Shown here one piece after another: positions 1-10,046 of a stretch of 64,000 bases of DNA (position 1 is the stretch's first letter; each line of letters starts with the position of its first letter). The position numbers and the translations under genes are program-made. The notes under the pieces were generated by a model. That model saw only the letters and a program-made list of their open reading frames with translations. It was not told the DNA's origin and did not search any database. Source of the stretch: Enterobacter ludwigii (lineage in GTDB: Bacteria > Pseudomonadota > Gammaproteobacteria > Enterobacterales > Enterobacteriaceae). The stretch is from the NCBI RefSeq assembly GCF_001750725.1, contig NZ_CP017279.1, positions 186,001-250,000 of the forward strand, read 5' to 3'.

Positions 1-250
<250 letters not shown>

Positions 251-291
251 TCACATAATTACTTGCACGGCGGCAAAATTTTGCCAGGATA

Positions 292-318
292 AAGAGGTCA
301 TACCAGTCATGACCTCTT
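292..318. promoter_or_regulatory. 10-bp inverted repeat upstream of fadM
   Basis: AAGAGGTCAT and ATGACCTCTT flank a 7-base loop (ACCAGTC) and end 31 bases before the fadM start. A second small palindrome (GGCAAAATTTTGCC) lies just upstream at 272-285. There is no T-run, so this is not a classic terminator. E. coli fadM is repressed by FadR, but the match to the FadR site is only partial, so the role is open. Confidence 0.4.
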
Positions 319-349
319 ATCCTATAACAACAGTAAAGGCTATTGCGCT

Positions 350-748
350 ATGCAGACAAAAATCAAAGTACGCGGCTACCACATCGATGTTTACCAGCAC
401 GTCAACAACGCCCGTTATCTTGAGTTTCTTGAAGAAGCGCGCTGGGACGGTCTGGAAAGCAGCGAAAGCTTTCAGTGGATGACCGCGCACAACATCGCGT
501 TCGTGGTCGTCAACATCAATATCAACTACCGTCGTCCGGCCGTGCTGGGAGATGTGCTGACCATCACCAGCCAGCTTCAACAGTTAAACGGCAAGAGCGG
601 CGTGTTAACCCAGGCGGTGACGCTGGATCCTGAAGGCCAGGCCGTTGCCGACGCGCTGATCACCTTTGTCTGTATTGATCTGAAAACCCAGAAAGCGTTG
701 CCGCTGGAAGGGGAGTTGCGGGAAAAACTGCAGTTGATGATCGTCTAG
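350..748 (+). CDS. fadM: FadM (YbaW), long-chain acyl-CoA thioesterase III
   Basis: This 132-residue protein is a single hotdog-fold 4-hydroxybenzoyl-CoA thioesterase-like domain, the same length as E. coli FadM. The catalytic motif near the N-terminus (HIDVYQHVNN, Asp13) is intact. FadM hydrolyses long-chain acyl-CoA thioesters, especially 3,5-tetradecadienoyl-CoA, that cannot finish beta-oxidation of unsaturated fatty acids. It acts in the cytosol as a tetramer. It stands alone between ybaV and the convergent queC, as in E. coli. The ATG at 350 gives full alignment with the family. Confidence 0.95.
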   Translation: MQTKIKVRGYHIDVYQHVNNARYLEFLEEARWDGLESSESFQWMTAHNIAFVVVNININYRRPAVLGDVLTITSQLQQLNGKSGVLTQAVTLDPEGQAVADALITFVCIDLKTQKALPLEGELREKLQLMIV

Positions 749-808
749 ACGCGTTGTGTTCATGACCCGTGCTGTCGATATTCTGTTCGCCAGCACGGTC
801 AAAGAGGC

Positions 809-1504
809 TTATTTGAGCCCGGTTTTTTTCTTCATCGCCGACATCACGCCCGCTTTGTCGGCCAGATAGTGATTCAGCCCGTTTGCGCGCAGATTACAGG
901 CCGCACACTGGCCACAACCATCACCTTTAATGCCGTTGTAGCAGGTAAGGGTTTCGCTGCGAACCATGTCCAGTTTGCCCCAGTAGTCTGCCAGCGCCCA
1001 GGTTTCCGCTTTATCAAGCCACATCAGTGGCGTTTCAAAGCGCGTCTCTTTTGCCATCCCCAGATTCACGGCGTGGTTGAGAGCCTTCACGAACTCGTCA
1101 CGGCAGTCAGGGTACCCGGAGAAGTCGGTTTCACACACGCCCGTGATCACCGCTTCGGCTTTCACCTGGTAGGCGTAGATCGCCGTCAGCGTCAGGAAGA
1201 GAATGTTGCGGCCTGGCACAAAGGTGTTCGGAATGCCGCTGGCATCAGGTTCATAGTCAGGAACGGGAATACTGTCGCGGGTGAGGCTACTGACGGCCAG
1301 TTCATTTAACAGCGTAACGTCCAGCACCTTATGCGCGCGCGCGCCCAGTTTCAGCGCCAGTTCACGGGCGACGTCGATTTCAGCGCGATGTCGCTGACCA
1401 TAATCGAAAGTGACACAGTGAACTTCATCGTACTGATGAAGCGCCTGAACCAGGCAGGTAGTGGAATCTTGTCCTCCGCTGAACACGACGACGGCACGTT
1501 TCAT
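809..1504 (-). CDS. queC: QueC, 7-cyano-7-deazaguanine (preQ0) synthase
   Basis: QueC converts 7-carboxy-7-deazaguanine to preQ0 with ATP and ammonia, a step toward the modified tRNA base queuosine. The 231-residue sequence starts with a PP-loop ATP-pyrophosphatase motif (SGGQDS, residues 9-14). Near the C-terminus it carries four zinc-binding cysteines (about Cys188, 197, 200 and 203, in [16 protein letters not shown]). Length and motifs match the E. coli enzyme. It is transcribed toward fadM and lies downstream of ybaE on the same strand with a 66-base gap. No preQ1 riboswitch is apparent. Confidence 0.97.
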   Translation of the reverse strand: MKRAVVVFSGGQDSTTCLVQALHQYDEVHCVTFDYGQRHRAEIDVARELALKLGARAHKVLDVTLLNELAVSSLTRDSIPVPDYEPDASGIPNTFVPGRNILFLTLTAIYAYQVKAEAVITGVCETDFSGYPDCRDEFVKALNHAVNLGMAKETRFETPLMWLDKAETWALADYWGKLDMVRSETLTCYNGIKGDGCGQCAACNLRANGLNHYLADKAGVMSAMKKKTGLK

Positions 1505-1570
1505 AAATCATCTCGACAGTTACGGTAAAAACATCATGTTACCGTCTGACTACGGCGACGACCAGCTTCT

Positions 1571-3271
1571 TCACGATTTGGGGGCCGGGAGCCAGGCTTC
1601 GGTGAAATCGAACCAGCCGCGGGTGTTAAGCCGTATGCCATTGACTCCCGGGGGCGCGCTGATTTGGTACTGGTAGTTAAACAACGGTGTCAGCACCGCG
1701 CTCTCCATGAGTTGGGTGAAAATAGCTTTCAGCCCGCGATGCCGGGCATGCTCGTCAGCCTGGGTCTGAACGGCATCCAGTGTCGCCTGCAGATGGGCAT
1801 ATTGCGGTGCGCTCAGCAGGTGCGGCCATAGCGCATCGCAGCGAAGCCACTGCTCAAGGGTGTATTCCTGTGCTTCGCCAATCAGCCTGTCTCCCATCAT
1901 GAGGTCCGCGTCGGCAAGATGCTGACATCCGTCCCACGTTTTGGCATCGTGAAAGATGACCGTTAACGCGCAGCCCTGGCGGGAAAGATACGCTTTTAGC
2001 TGACTCGCCATGGTATGTAACTCAACGGGCAGATGGTAAATCAGGGTCAGCGTCTCAGGCAAAGGGACATCCGTGAGATCCGGCCACTCAGGAATACGCC
2101 AGCCCGGCAGCAACTCCTGCGTTGGGGTGATAAGCCCCTCATCCAGAGGAAGAGTATGCAGAAGCGTTGAGAGGTGAATGATGTTGATAAGGCGTCTTGC
2201 CTGCATTTCGCTAAGACGCGGGCTGCGCTTCAGCGTGAGGTAGCAAAACCCCAGGCTGATGCTGTTACTCACCAGCCGCAAACGGGTCAGTTCGTCAGGC
2301 TCCCCGATGGCGATTTGTACCGGATGCCGGCAGCTGGTTCCAAGCCCCTGATCAAATAGCTGAGGGGTGATCCAGAACTCGATGGCCTTCAGTAGCGGGT
2401 GGCTAAGGTGATACTGCTCATGGCTTTCCAGACGAACCAGGTCCGGCTTATACGCGGTGAGCCTGAAAGGTCCGCTGCCTGTCATCGGTTGTGCCGGGTG
2501 CGCCACACGGCTGCAATAGGTTGCCAGTCGATGCGCCAGCCAGTAGTCGGGCTTGTGTAAAATAAACGTCAGACACTGCGGATGGGTAACTTCAATGCGC
2601 AGCACGCTCTGAAAAAGCCTGTGCATGGCCGGGAGCGTCAACATCACATTCAGACTCTCCTGTAACTGGGCCGTTTCGACTTTATCACCGTTATGCCAGT
2701 GAAGCGTGGAGCGAATATAAAAATGCCAGCGCAGCCCGTCCTCCGACACATCCCAGTGATGGGCAAGATCGCCCGTCGGTTCGCTGCTGTTACCGTGAAA
2801 ACGCGTCAGCCCGGAAAAAACCTGTCCTGCCAGATGCTGTTCCGCCCGACCGGGTAAAAAGCCGGGATGCAGTGGATCCAGCGAGCGGTAATAGGGAATG
2901 CGCAGCGTCGGCGTATCGTTTTGCCACTGGCCGCCTAAAAACGGATGAAGCAGTGACCGCAGCTCCTCCGGCGCCAGCTGGGCCAGCTCAAGCGCGTTAT
3001 GCTGCTGCCCACGCTTCAGCGCCTCTTCCATCATCGTATTGCGCAGTGACTCCGGGGTGACGTGGAAAGTTAGCTCCCCACGCTTACCGCGGCCAGACTG
3101 CGCTCGCCAGCTAAGCCAGCCCGCCTCCTGCGCCTGACGCAGTAATGTACGGACATGCCGTTCGCTGCAAAAACAGCGGGCGGCCAGCTCGCTGATGGTG
3201 GCCTGCTGCGTCGCGCCAGCGGAAGGCTGCCACAAACGGTGGTACTGGTTGAGTCGGTTAAGCTGGCGCAT
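1571..3271 (-). CDS. ybaE: YbaE, SgrR-family regulator with solute-binding domain
   Basis: The 566-residue protein has an N-terminal winged-helix DNA-binding region (about residues 20-85, ATISELAARCFCSERHVR). This is followed by a large domain related to oligopeptide/nickel ABC solute-binding proteins (SBP_bac_5), beginning near FRIPYYRSLDPLHPG-type sequence. That is the SgrR/YbaE architecture: a cytoplasmic regulator whose binding-protein domain is thought to sense a small ligand. It has no signal peptide, which fits a cytosolic protein. The ligand and targets of YbaE are not established. It is divergent from cof, whose start is 101 bases away. Confidence 0.9.
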   Translation of the reverse strand: MRQLNRLNQYHRLWQPSAGATQQATISELAARCFCSERHVRTLLRQAQEAGWLSWRAQSGRGKRGELTFHVTPESLRNTMMEEALKRGQQHNALELAQLAPEELRSLLHPFLGGQWQNDTPTLRIPYYRSLDPLHPGFLPGRAEQHLAGQVFSGLTRFHGNSSEPTGDLAHHWDVSEDGLRWHFYIRSTLHWHNGDKVETAQLQESLNVMLTLPAMHRLFQSVLRIEVTHPQCLTFILHKPDYWLAHRLATYCSRVAHPAQPMTGSGPFRLTAYKPDLVRLESHEQYHLSHPLLKAIEFWITPQLFDQGLGTSCRHPVQIAIGEPDELTRLRLVSNSISLGFCYLTLKRSPRLSEMQARRLINIIHLSTLLHTLPLDEGLITPTQELLPGWRIPEWPDLTDVPLPETLTLIYHLPVELHTMASQLKAYLSRQGCALTVIFHDAKTWDGCQHLADADLMMGDRLIGEAQEYTLEQWLRCDALWPHLLSAPQYAHLQATLDAVQTQADEHARHRGLKAIFTQLMESAVLTPLFNYQYQISAPPGVNGIRLNTRGWFDFTEAWLPAPKS

Positions 3272-3372
3272 GAGAAACCCTGAACAATAATTATCATCTA
3301 TTCACTATTACTTCCGTATATCTCACGCAATACTGATGCACAAGTTAACCGCATCACATTTCAGGAGTAATC

Positions 3373-4191
3373 ATGGCTCGTCTCGCTGCGTTTGATATGG
3401 ACGGTACGTTGTTAATGCCGGATCACCGTCTGGGTGAGAAAACCCTGAGTACCCTGAAGCGCCTGCACGAACGTGATGTCACCCTGACGTTTGCCACTGG
3501 CCGTCATGTGCTGGAGATGCGCCATTTGCTGGGGGCATTTTCCCTGGATGCTTTTCTTATTACCGGCAATGGGACACGCATTCACTCTGTCGAAGGCGAT
3601 GTTCTCCACCGTCAGGATCTCAACCCGGAAGTGGCAGATATCGTATTGCACAGCACCTGGGACACCCGGGCCAGCGTTCACGTCTTTAACGATAACGGCT
3701 GGTTTACCGGGCATGACATTCCGGCATTGCTGCACGCCCATGTCTACAGTGGTTTCCGCTATCAGCTTATCGATCTGCGCCGTATTCCGGCTCACGCGGT
3801 GACGAAGATCTGTTTCTGCGGCGATCATGACGATCTTTGTCGCTTACGCATTCAGCTGAATGACGCGTTAGGCGACCGGGCGCACCTGACGTTTTCAGCG
3901 GTGGACTGCCTCGAGGTTTTGCCGGTTGGGTGTAATAAAGGATCGGCGCTGGCGGTACTGAGCGATCACCTGGGCTTAACGATGCAGGAATGTATGGCGT
4001 TTGGCGACGCCATGAACGACCGCGAAATGCTGGGCAGCGTTGGTCGCGGTCTGATTATGGGAAATGCGATGCCGCAGTTGAAGGCAGAGCTTCCCCATCT
4101 ACCGGTTATCGGGCACTGCGGTAACGAAGCAGTGTCTCATTTTTTGACGCATTGGCTGGACAACAACAACCTCCCATATTCCCCCGAATAG
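3373..4191 (+). CDS. cof: Cof, HMP-PP phosphatase (HAD superfamily, Cof type)
   Basis: The protein has 272 residues and opens with the HAD motif I FDMDGTLL (nucleophile Asp8, acid/base Asp10). Motif II (FATGR), a Cof-type cap domain, the motif III region (GCNKGSAL) and motif IV ([12 protein letters not shown]) follow. E. coli Cof hydrolyses 4-amino-2-methyl-5-hydroxymethylpyrimidine pyrophosphate, a thiamine intermediate, and other phosphorylated compounds including PLP. A good Shine-Dalgarno (AGGAG) precedes the ATG. It ends in a rho-independent terminator shared with the convergent cdsH. Confidence 0.95.
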   Translation: MARLAAFDMDGTLLMPDHRLGEKTLSTLKRLHERDVTLTFATGRHVLEMRHLLGAFSLDAFLITGNGTRIHSVEGDVLHRQDLNPEVADIVLHSTWDTRASVHVFNDNGWFTGHDIPALLHAHVYSGFRYQLIDLRRIPAHAVTKICFCGDHDDLCRLRIQLNDALGDRAHLTFSAVDCLEVLPVGCNKGSALAVLSDHLGLTMQECMAFGDAMNDREMLGSVGRGLIMGNAMPQLKAELPHLPVIGHCGNEAVSHFLTHWLDNNNLPYSPE

Positions 4192-4206
4192 TGAGACCCT
4201 TCCAGC

Positions 4207-4235
4207 AAGCCAGACCCCGGTCTGGCTTTTTTTTA
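4207..4235 (+). terminator. Rho-independent terminator of cof
   Basis: The GC-rich hairpin AGCCAGACC/GGTCTGGCT is followed by an 8-T run on the + strand, directly after cof. It lies in the short gap before the convergent cdsH stop codon. Confidence 0.9.
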
Positions 4236-5279
4236 TTTCACCAGCTGCGTAATCTGCGCTTTCCACGGCTCAATATCGCCGATGTTTGCCTGAACCCACT
4301 GCGCATTGTAATAGGTCTCAAGATAGCGCTCGCCGCTGTCGCAGAGCAGGGTGACGATAGAGCCGGTGCGCCCCTCTTCACGCATGCGAGCCGCAAGCTG
4401 CAGGGCTCCCCACATGTTGGTGCCGGTAGATGCACCGACTTTACGGCCAATCTGTGTCTCCAGCCAGTGCGCGGTTGCCACGCTGGCGGCATCCGGCACG
4501 CGGAGCATTTCATCCACCACGTCCGGAATGAATGAAGGCTCCACGCGCGGGCGGCCAATACCTTCAATCTTACTGCCCACCGGGCTGCGCAGATCCGCAT
4601 TGCGGCTTTGCCAGTAGTCCAGGAACACCGAGTTCTGCGGATCCACCACCATCAGCTGCGTATCATAGCCCTGACAGCGGATGTAACGCCCCAGGGTGGC
4701 TGAGGTGCCGCCAGTACCGGCGCTCATCACGATGTACGACGGAACAGGGTGAGGTTCGTGGGTCATCTGGCGGAAAATACTGTCGGCAATGTTGTTATTG
4801 CCGCGCCAGTCTGTGGCTCGCTCCGCAAAGGTGAACTGGTCCATATAGTGGCCATTCAGCTCACGGGCCAGCATTTCAGACGCGGCGTAAATTTCGCAGG
4901 CGCTTTCCACAAAGTGACAGCGTCCACCGTAAAATTCGATCTGCTCAATTTTTCGTTTCGCGGTGCAGGAGGGCATCACGGCGATAAACGGCAGGCCCAG
5001 CAGGCGGGCAAAGTAGGCTTCGGATACGGCGGTTGAACCGGAGGAGGATTCAATAATCGTGGTTCCCTCCTTAATCCAGCCGTTACACAAACCGTATAAA
5101 AAGAGCGAACGCGCCAGGCGATGCTTCAGGCTACCGGTGGGATGGGTGCTTTCATCTTTCAGGTACAGCTGGATGCCAGCAAAACCCGGCAGAGCCAGGC
5201 GAATGAGATGGGTGTCCGCCGAGCGCTGATAGTCGGCATTGATTTCGCTGATGGCATGTTTAACCCAGGCGCTATTCAT
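4233..5279 (-). CDS. cdsH: CdsH, PLP-dependent cysteine desulfhydrase (cysteine synthase family)
   Basis: This 348-residue fold-type II PLP enzyme belongs to the cysteine synthase/cystathionine beta-synthase family. The Schiff-base lysine is Lys52 in [10 protein letters not shown]. The phosphate-binding glycine-rich loop [10 protein letters not shown] and the substrate-loop-like [10 protein letters not shown] are visible. The gene is missing from K-12 but lies at this same place in Salmonella, where the product (CdsH) degrades cysteine to sulfide, pyruvate and ammonia. The divergent neighbour is decR, the cysteine-responsive Lrp-type activator of cysteine detoxification genes. That pairing supports a cysteine desulfhydrase rather than a biosynthetic synthase. 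Identification is by family, key motifs and context; activity is inferred. Confidence 0.85.
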   Translation of the reverse strand: MNSAWVKHAISEINADYQRSADTHLIRLALPGFAGIQLYLKDESTHPTGSLKHRLARSLFLYGLCNGWIKEGTTIIESSSGSTAVSEAYFARLLGLPFIAVMPSCTAKRKIEQIEFYGGRCHFVESACEIYAASEMLARELNGHYMDQFTFAERATDWRGNNNIADSIFRQMTHEPHPVPSYIVMSAGTGGTSATLGRYIRCQGYDTQLMVVDPQNSVFLDYWQSRNADLRSPVGSKIEGIGRPRVEPSFIPDVVDEMLRVPDAASVATAHWLETQIGRKVGASTGTNMWGALQLAARMREEGRTGSIVTLLCDSGERYLETYYNAQWVQANIGDIEPWKAQITQLVK

Positions 5280-5367
5280 CGTATTTATCCGTTTGTCATT
5301 TTGTGCCCAGCATAGCGAAAAGCACAGAAAAAATTGTTGCTATATGGCCTTTAAAATAGAATGAAGG

Positions 5368-5382
5368 GAGAAAATTTTTCTC
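5368..5382. promoter_or_regulatory. Candidate DecR operator (15-bp palindrome)
   Basis: GAGAAAA-T-TTTTCTC is a perfect palindrome with an A/T core, lying in the cdsH-decR intergenic region 12 bases before the decR start. Lrp-family regulators bind about 15-bp palindromes with AT-rich centres and often autoregulate. The assignment to DecR is inference from position and symmetry. Confidence 0.45.
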
Positions 5383-5394
5383 TGTGAGGTGGGT

Positions 5395-5853
5395 ATGCTA
5401 GATAAAATAGACCGTAAGCTGCTTTCTTTACTGCAAAGTGACTGTACCCTCTCTTTGCAGGCACTGGCAGATGCCGTTAATCTGACCACCACGCCGTGCT
5501 GGAAGCGCCTCAAGAAGCTTGAAGATGACGGCATCCTTCTGGGGCGAGTCGCGCTTTTAGATCCCGAAAAACTGGGGCTTGGGTTGACGGCATTTGTCCT
5601 GATAAAAACCCAACATCACAGCAGCGAGTGGTACAGCCGCTTCGTAACACAGGTCTCCGAGATGCCGGAGGTGCTCGGTTTCTGGCGCATGGCGGGAGAG
5701 TATGACTATCTGATGCGCGTCCAGGTGGCAGACATGAAGCGTTATGATGATTTTTACAAGCGGCTGGTGAACAGCGTACCGGGCTTGTCGGACGTCACCT
5801 CGAGCTTCGCCATGGAACAGATTAAATACACCACAGCACTACCCATTGATTAA
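5395..5853 (+). CDS. decR: DecR (YbaO), Lrp/AsnC-family cysteine-responsive regulator
   Basis: With the ATG at 5395 the product is 152 residues, the E. coli length; the in-frame GTG six bases upstream is less likely. An N-terminal helix-turn-helix ([40 protein letters not shown]) is followed by an RAM/ligand-binding domain ([20 protein letters not shown]). DecR activates cysteine-degradation genes when cysteine is high (cyuPA in E. coli; cdsH-type genes in Salmonella and Pantoea). Its position head-to-head with cdsH suggests that cdsH is its target. Confidence 0.93.
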   Translation: MLDKIDRKLLSLLQSDCTLSLQALADAVNLTTTPCWKRLKKLEDDGILLGRVALLDPEKLGLGLTAFVLIKTQHHSSEWYSRFVTQVSEMPEVLGFWRMAGEYDYLMRVQVADMKRYDDFYKRLVNSVPGLSDVTSSFAMEQIKYTTALPID

Positions 5854-5903
5854 TTGAATAACTTCCCGGCGTAGCCGGATCCATACCTTCAGGAACAAAC
5901 CGC

Positions 5904-7676
5904 GTGCGATTATTTGCCCAATTAAGCTGGTACTTTCGTCGGGAGTGGCAACGCTACCTCGGCGCTGTGGCCCTGCTTATTATCATTGCCATCCTGCAGT
6001 TAATTCCACCGAAAGTGGTGGGATACGTAGTGGATGGTGTTACAGAACAGCATTACACCACCGCACGGGTGTTGATGTGGGTCGGCACGCTGGTGCTGAC
6101 GGCCATCATTGTCTATCTGCTGCGCTACGTCTGGCGGGTACTGCTGTTTGGCGCGTCCTATCAGCTGGCCGTCGAACTGCGTGAAGATTTTTATCGTCAG
6201 CTGAGCCGCCAGCATCCCGAGTTCTACCTGCGTCATCGCACCGGGGATCTTATCGCTCGCGCCACCAATGACGTTGACCGCGTCGTGTTTGCCGCCGGGG
6301 AAGGGGTGTTAACGCTGGTGGACTCTCTGGTGATGGGCTGTGCGGTTCTGATTGTGATGTCCACCCAGATAAGCTGGCAGCTCACGCTGCTGGCGTTGCT
6401 GCCTATGCCGCTGATGGCGCTGGCGATCAACCGCTATGGCGAACAGCTTCATGAGCGCTTCAAGCTGGCGCAGGCGGCGTTTTCCTCGCTGAATGACCGT
6501 ACGCAGGAGAGCATGACCAGCATCCGCATGATCAAAGCCTTTGGCCTGGAAGATCGACAATCCGCGCTGTTTGCAGCCGATGCCGCCGACACGGGGGCGA
6601 AGAACATGCGCGTTGCGCGTATCGATGCGCGGTTTGACCCGACAATCTATGTCGCGATTGGCATGGCCAACCTGCTGGCCATTGGTGGCGGGAGCTGGAT
6701 GGTGGTGCAGGGCTCGCTAACCCTCGGGCAATTGACCAGCTTTGCCATGTACCTGGGGCTGATGATATGGCCGATGCTGGCACTGGCCTGGATGTTTAAC
6801 ATCGTAGAGCGCGGCAGCGCCGCCTACAGCCGCATTCGCGCGATGCTTGCCGAAGCGCCAGTGGTGAATGACGGTAGCGAATCGGTACCGGAAGGGCGCG
6901 GCGTGATGAATGTCGACGTCCGTAAGTTTGTGTATCCGCAAACGGAACATACGGTACTGGAGAACGTCAGCTTTACGCTCAAACCGGGTCAGATGCTCGG
7001 TATCTGCGGTCCGACAGGCGCCGGGAAAAGTACCGTACTCTCCCTGATTCAACGTCACTTTGACGTCACGCAGGGCGATATTCGCTTCCATGATATTCCG
7101 TTGACGAACCTGCTGCTCGATGACTGGCGCGGTCGTCTGGCGGTGGTCAGCCAGACGCCGTTTCTCTTTTCTGACACCGTGGCGAATAACATTGCCCTCG
7201 GACGCCCGGCGGCGACTCAGGAAGAGATTGAGCACGTCGCGCGCCTGGCCAGCGTCCATGACGATATTCTGCGTCTGCCACAGGGCTATGAAACGGAAGT
7301 GGGTGAGCGTGGCGTTATGCTTTCCGGCGGGCAAAAACAGCGTCTCTCGATTGCCCGCGCGCTGCTGCTGAATGCCGAAATCCTGATCCTTGATGATGCG
7401 CTTTCTGCCGTCGATGGCCGCACCGAGCATCAGATCCTGCATAACCTGCGACAGTGGGGGGATGGAAGGACGGTGATCATCAGTGCACACCGGTTGTCGG
7501 CGCTGACGGAAGCCAATGAAATTCTGGTATTACAGCACGGGCACATTGCCCAGCGCGGACAGCATGAACAGCTTGCGGAGCAACCGGGCTGGTATCGCGA
7601 TATGTATCGTTATCAGCAGCTTGAAGCTGCGCTGGACGACGCCCCGGAACAGGATGAGGAGAACGCTAATGCGTAA
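5904..7676 (+). CDS. mdlA: MdlA, ABC exporter half-transporter (degenerate ATP site)
   Basis: The 590-residue half-transporter has about six N-terminal membrane helices and a C-terminal nucleotide-binding domain. The start is a GTG. Walker A (GPTGAGKS, near residue 370) and the signature LSGGQKQR (near 473) are normal, but the residue after Walker B is Asp (LILDDALS) instead of the catalytic Glu. The partner MdlB keeps Glu, so the pair looks like a heterodimeric exporter with one degenerate and one working ATP site. mdlA overlaps mdlB by 8 bases. The substrate of MdlAB is unknown; multidrug export is the family-based guess. Confidence 0.93.
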   Translation: MRLFAQLSWYFRREWQRYLGAVALLIIIAILQLIPPKVVGYVVDGVTEQHYTTARVLMWVGTLVLTAIIVYLLRYVWRVLLFGASYQLAVELREDFYRQLSRQHPEFYLRHRTGDLIARATNDVDRVVFAAGEGVLTLVDSLVMGCAVLIVMSTQISWQLTLLALLPMPLMALAINRYGEQLHERFKLAQAAFSSLNDRTQESMTSIRMIKAFGLEDRQSALFAADAADTGAKNMRVARIDARFDPTIYVAIGMANLLAIGGGSWMVVQGSLTLGQLTSFAMYLGLMIWPMLALAWMFNIVERGSAAYSRIRAMLAEAPVVNDGSESVPEGRGVMNVDVRKFVYPQTEHTVLENVSFTLKPGQMLGICGPTGAGKSTVLSLIQRHFDVTQGDIRFHDIPLTNLLLDDWRGRLAVVSQTPFLFSDTVANNIALGRPAATQEEIEHVARLASVHDDILRLPQGYETEVGERGVMLSGGQKQRLSIARALLLNAEILILDDALSAVDGRTEHQILHNLRQWGDGRTVIISAHRLSALTEANEILVLQHGHIAQRGQHEQLAEQPGWYRDMYRYQQLEAALDDAPEQDEENANA

Positions 7677-9450
7677 GACCGTGACGCAGTGGCCGACGCT
7701 AAAACGCCTGCTGGCCTATGGTTCTCCGTGGCGAAAACCGCTTTCACTTGCCGTGCTGTTGCTGTGGATTGCCGCGATTGCTGAAGTGAGCGGTCCGCTG
7801 CTTATCAGCTACTTTATCGACAATATGGTGGCGAAAAGCTATTTGCCGCTGGGGCTTGTCGCGGGGTTAGGTGTGGCCTACGTTGGGCTACAGCTGACAG
7901 CGGCGTCACTGCATTACGCCCAGTCTCTGCTCTTTAACCGGGCGGCCGTGGGCGTGGTGCAGAAGTTACGTACGGATGTGATGGATGCGGCACTGCGCCA
8001 GCCGTTGAGCGAGTTTGATACCCAGCCGGTTGGGCAGGTGATATCCCGGGTGACCAACGATACCGAGGTGATCCGCGATCTGTATGTCACCGTTGTGGCA
8101 ACCGTGCTGCGCAGCGCGGCGCTGATTGGCGCCATGCTGGTGGCGATGTTCAGCCTCAACTGGCGTATGGCTCTGGTGGCGATCACCATCTTCCCGGCCG
8201 TATTGATTGTAATGGTCATCTATCAACGCTACAGCACGCCGATTGTGCGTCGGGTGCGCGCCTATCTGGCCGATATCAACGATGGCTTCAACGAAGTGAT
8301 CAACGGCATGAGCGTCATTCAGCAGTTCCGCCAGCAGGCTCGCTTTGGTGAACGCATGGGAGAAGCCAGCCGGTCGCACTATATGGCGCGTATGCAAACG
8401 CTGCGACTGGACGGTTTCCTGCTGCGTCCGCTGCTGAGCCTCTTCTCGGCGCTGGTTCTCTGTGGCCTGCTGATGCTTTTCGGGATGAGCGCGAACGGAA
8501 CAATTGAAGTTGGGGTTCTGTACGCTTTTATCAGCTATCTGGGACGCCTTAATGAACCGTTGATAGAACTCACCACCCAGCAGTCTATGTTGCAACAGGC
8601 CGTGGTGGCGGGGGAGCGCGTGTTCGAACTGATGGACCGGCCACGTCAGACCTACGGCGATGATGAGTGTCCTTTGCTAAGCGGAGAGATTACGTTTGAT
8701 AAGGTCTCGTTTGCTTACCGTGAAGACCGTCTGGTGTTGCAGGACATCTCTCTTGATGTGCCGTCGCGCAGCTTTGTGGCGCTGGTGGGGCATACCGGCA
8801 GCGGTAAAAGTACCCTCGCCAGCCTGTTGATGGGCTATTACCCGGTCAGTCAGGGTGAAATCCGCATTGATGGTCGTCCGCTCGCATCACTGAGCCACAA
8901 TGTGTTGCGCAAAGGCGTTGCAATGGTGCAGCAAGACCCGGTGGTCATGGCCGATACCTTTTACGCCAACGTCACTCTCGGTCGGGACTATACCCAGCAA
9001 CAGGTGTGGGATGTGCTGGAAACCGTGCAGCTGGCAGAGCTGGCGCGCGGCTTTAGCGATGGGATCAATACCCGGCTTGGTGAGCAGGGGAATAACCTCT
9101 CGGTGGGACAAAAGCAGCTTCTGGCCCTGGCGCGGGTGCTGATTGAAACGCCGCAGGTGCTGATACTCGACGAAGCGACCGCCAGCATCGACTCTGGTAC
9201 TGAGCAGGCTATCCAGCTGGCGCTGGCCGCGGTGCGTGACCACACGACGCTGGTGGTTATCGCACACCGTCTTTCAACGATTGTCGACGCAGACACCATC
9301 CTGGTGCTGCACCGCGGTCAGGCCGTCGAACGCGGTACGCACCGGGAGCTGCTCGAAGCAAAAGGGCGCTACTGGCAGATGTATCAGCTGCAGCTGGCCG
9401 GTGAAGAGCTGGCTGCCAGCGTGCGTGAGGACGAGTCCCTCAGCGCCTGA
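7669..9450 (+). CDS. mdlB: MdlB, ABC exporter half-transporter (catalytic ATP site)
   Basis: The ATG at 7669 overlaps the mdlA stop and gives 593 residues, the E. coli length. The longer frame beginning at 7516 lies inside mdlA and is rejected. The protein has an N-terminal six-helix membrane domain, then a nucleotide-binding domain with Walker A (GHTGSGKS), a variant signature (LSVGQKQL rather than LSGGQ) and Walker B with catalytic Glu ([11 protein letters not shown]). It probably pairs with MdlA in the inner membrane. Translation is likely coupled to mdlA by the overlap. Confidence 0.95.
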   Translation: MRKTVTQWPTLKRLLAYGSPWRKPLSLAVLLLWIAAIAEVSGPLLISYFIDNMVAKSYLPLGLVAGLGVAYVGLQLTAASLHYAQSLLFNRAAVGVVQKLRTDVMDAALRQPLSEFDTQPVGQVISRVTNDTEVIRDLYVTVVATVLRSAALIGAMLVAMFSLNWRMALVAITIFPAVLIVMVIYQRYSTPIVRRVRAYLADINDGFNEVINGMSVIQQFRQQARFGERMGEASRSHYMARMQTLRLDGFLLRPLLSLFSALVLCGLLMLFGMSANGTIEVGVLYAFISYLGRLNEPLIELTTQQSMLQQAVVAGERVFELMDRPRQTYGDDECPLLSGEITFDKVSFAYREDRLVLQDISLDVPSRSFVALVGHTGSGKSTLASLLMGYYPVSQGEIRIDGRPLASLSHNVLRKGVAMVQQDPVVMADTFYANVTLGRDYTQQQVWDVLETVQLAELARGFSDGINTRLGEQGNNLSVGQKQLLALARVLIETPQVLILDEATASIDSGTEQAIQLALAAVRDHTTLVVIAHRLSTIVDADTILVLHRGQAVERGTHRELLEAKGRYWQMYQLQLAGEELAASVREDESLSA

Positions 9451-9505
9451 TGCACCAAAACAAGGCAGCGCGCTAACAGTCATTACTGTTGGTGCAAAAC
9501 TGAAA

Positions 9506-9537
9506 CGCACCGTGCACTGTCATGGTGCGTTTTTTTT
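9506..9537 (+). terminator. Rho-independent terminator after mdlB
   Basis: The hairpin CGCACCGTG/CATGGTGCG (9 bp with one G-U pair, 6-base loop) is followed by eight Ts. It lies 55 bases after the mdlB stop. A second inverted repeat (TGCACCAA/TTGGTGCA, 9451-9458 and 9489-9496) lies just upstream. Confidence 0.85.
9513..9529. promoter_or_regulatory. Candidate NtrC enhancer site upstream of glnK
   Basis: TGCACT-N5-GGTGCG fits the NtrC consensus TGCACY-N5-GGTGCA except for the last base. Its centre is about 108 bases upstream of the expected glnK transcription start, a usual enhancer distance. It sits inside the mdlB terminator hairpin, so part of the symmetry may come from that. Confidence 0.55.
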
Positions 9538-9602
9538 CACCGGTTCGTTAAACATGCTCGTGTAATGCTCATTGCAGCGCGTTTCCCTCAGGTTTTCATT
9601 TC

Positions 9603-9618
9603 TGGCACACCCCTTGCA
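9603..9618 (+). promoter_or_regulatory. Sigma-54 promoter of glnK-amtB
   Basis: TGGCAC-N5-TTGCA is a consensus -24/-12 element, with exactly 10 bases between the invariant GG and GC. It lies 55 bases before the glnK ATG. It matches the known NtrC/sigma54 control of glnK-amtB in nitrogen starvation. Confidence 0.95.
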
Positions 9619-9672
9619 ATGTCTTCTGCGTATTAGCGGCGGCCATTACCGAATTCTGACTGGAGGGGATCT

Positions 9673-10011
9673 ATGAAGCTGGTTACGGTTGTAATCAAAC
9701 CATTCAAACTCGAAGACGTGCGTGAAGCATTGTCTTCCATGGGTATTCAGGGACTGACTGTCACCGAAGTGAAAGGCTTTGGTCGTCAGAAGGGTCATGC
9801 CGAGCTTTACCGCGGGGCAGAATACAGCGTTAACTTCCTGCCAAAAGTAAAAATTGATGTCGCGATTGCTGATGACCAGCTTGATGAAGTTATTGATGTC
9901 ATTAGCAAAGCGGCCTACACCGGCAAAATTGGCGACGGCAAAATTTTCGTTGCCGAATTGCAGCGCGTCATTCGCATCCGTACCGGCGAATCTGACGAAG
10001 CGGCACTGTAA
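9673..10011 (+). CDS. glnK: GlnK, PII nitrogen signalling protein
   Basis: The 112-residue PII protein has the uridylylation site Tyr51 in the T-loop (YRGAEYSVNFLPK) and the C-terminal signature near KIGDGKIFV. GlnK senses 2-oxoglutarate, ATP/ADP and glutamine status. When deuridylylated it plugs the AmtB channel at the inner membrane. A strong Shine-Dalgarno (GGAGGGGAT) precedes the ATG. It forms an operon with amtB 35 bases downstream, under the sigma54 promoter described above. Confidence 0.98.
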   Translation: MKLVTVVIKPFKLEDVREALSSMGIQGLTVTEVKGFGRQKGHAELYRGAEYSVNFLPKVKIDVAIADDQLDEVIDVISKAAYTGKIGDGKIFVAELQRVIRIRTGESDEAAL

Positions 10012-10046
10012 GTAACTCCTGGCACACAGTGATAGGGATCGAGAAA

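Noticed and set aside
1517..1541. ACGGTAA/TTACCGT inverted repeat between queC and ybaE
   Set aside because: Short stem without a T-run on either strand; not enough to call a terminator or operator.
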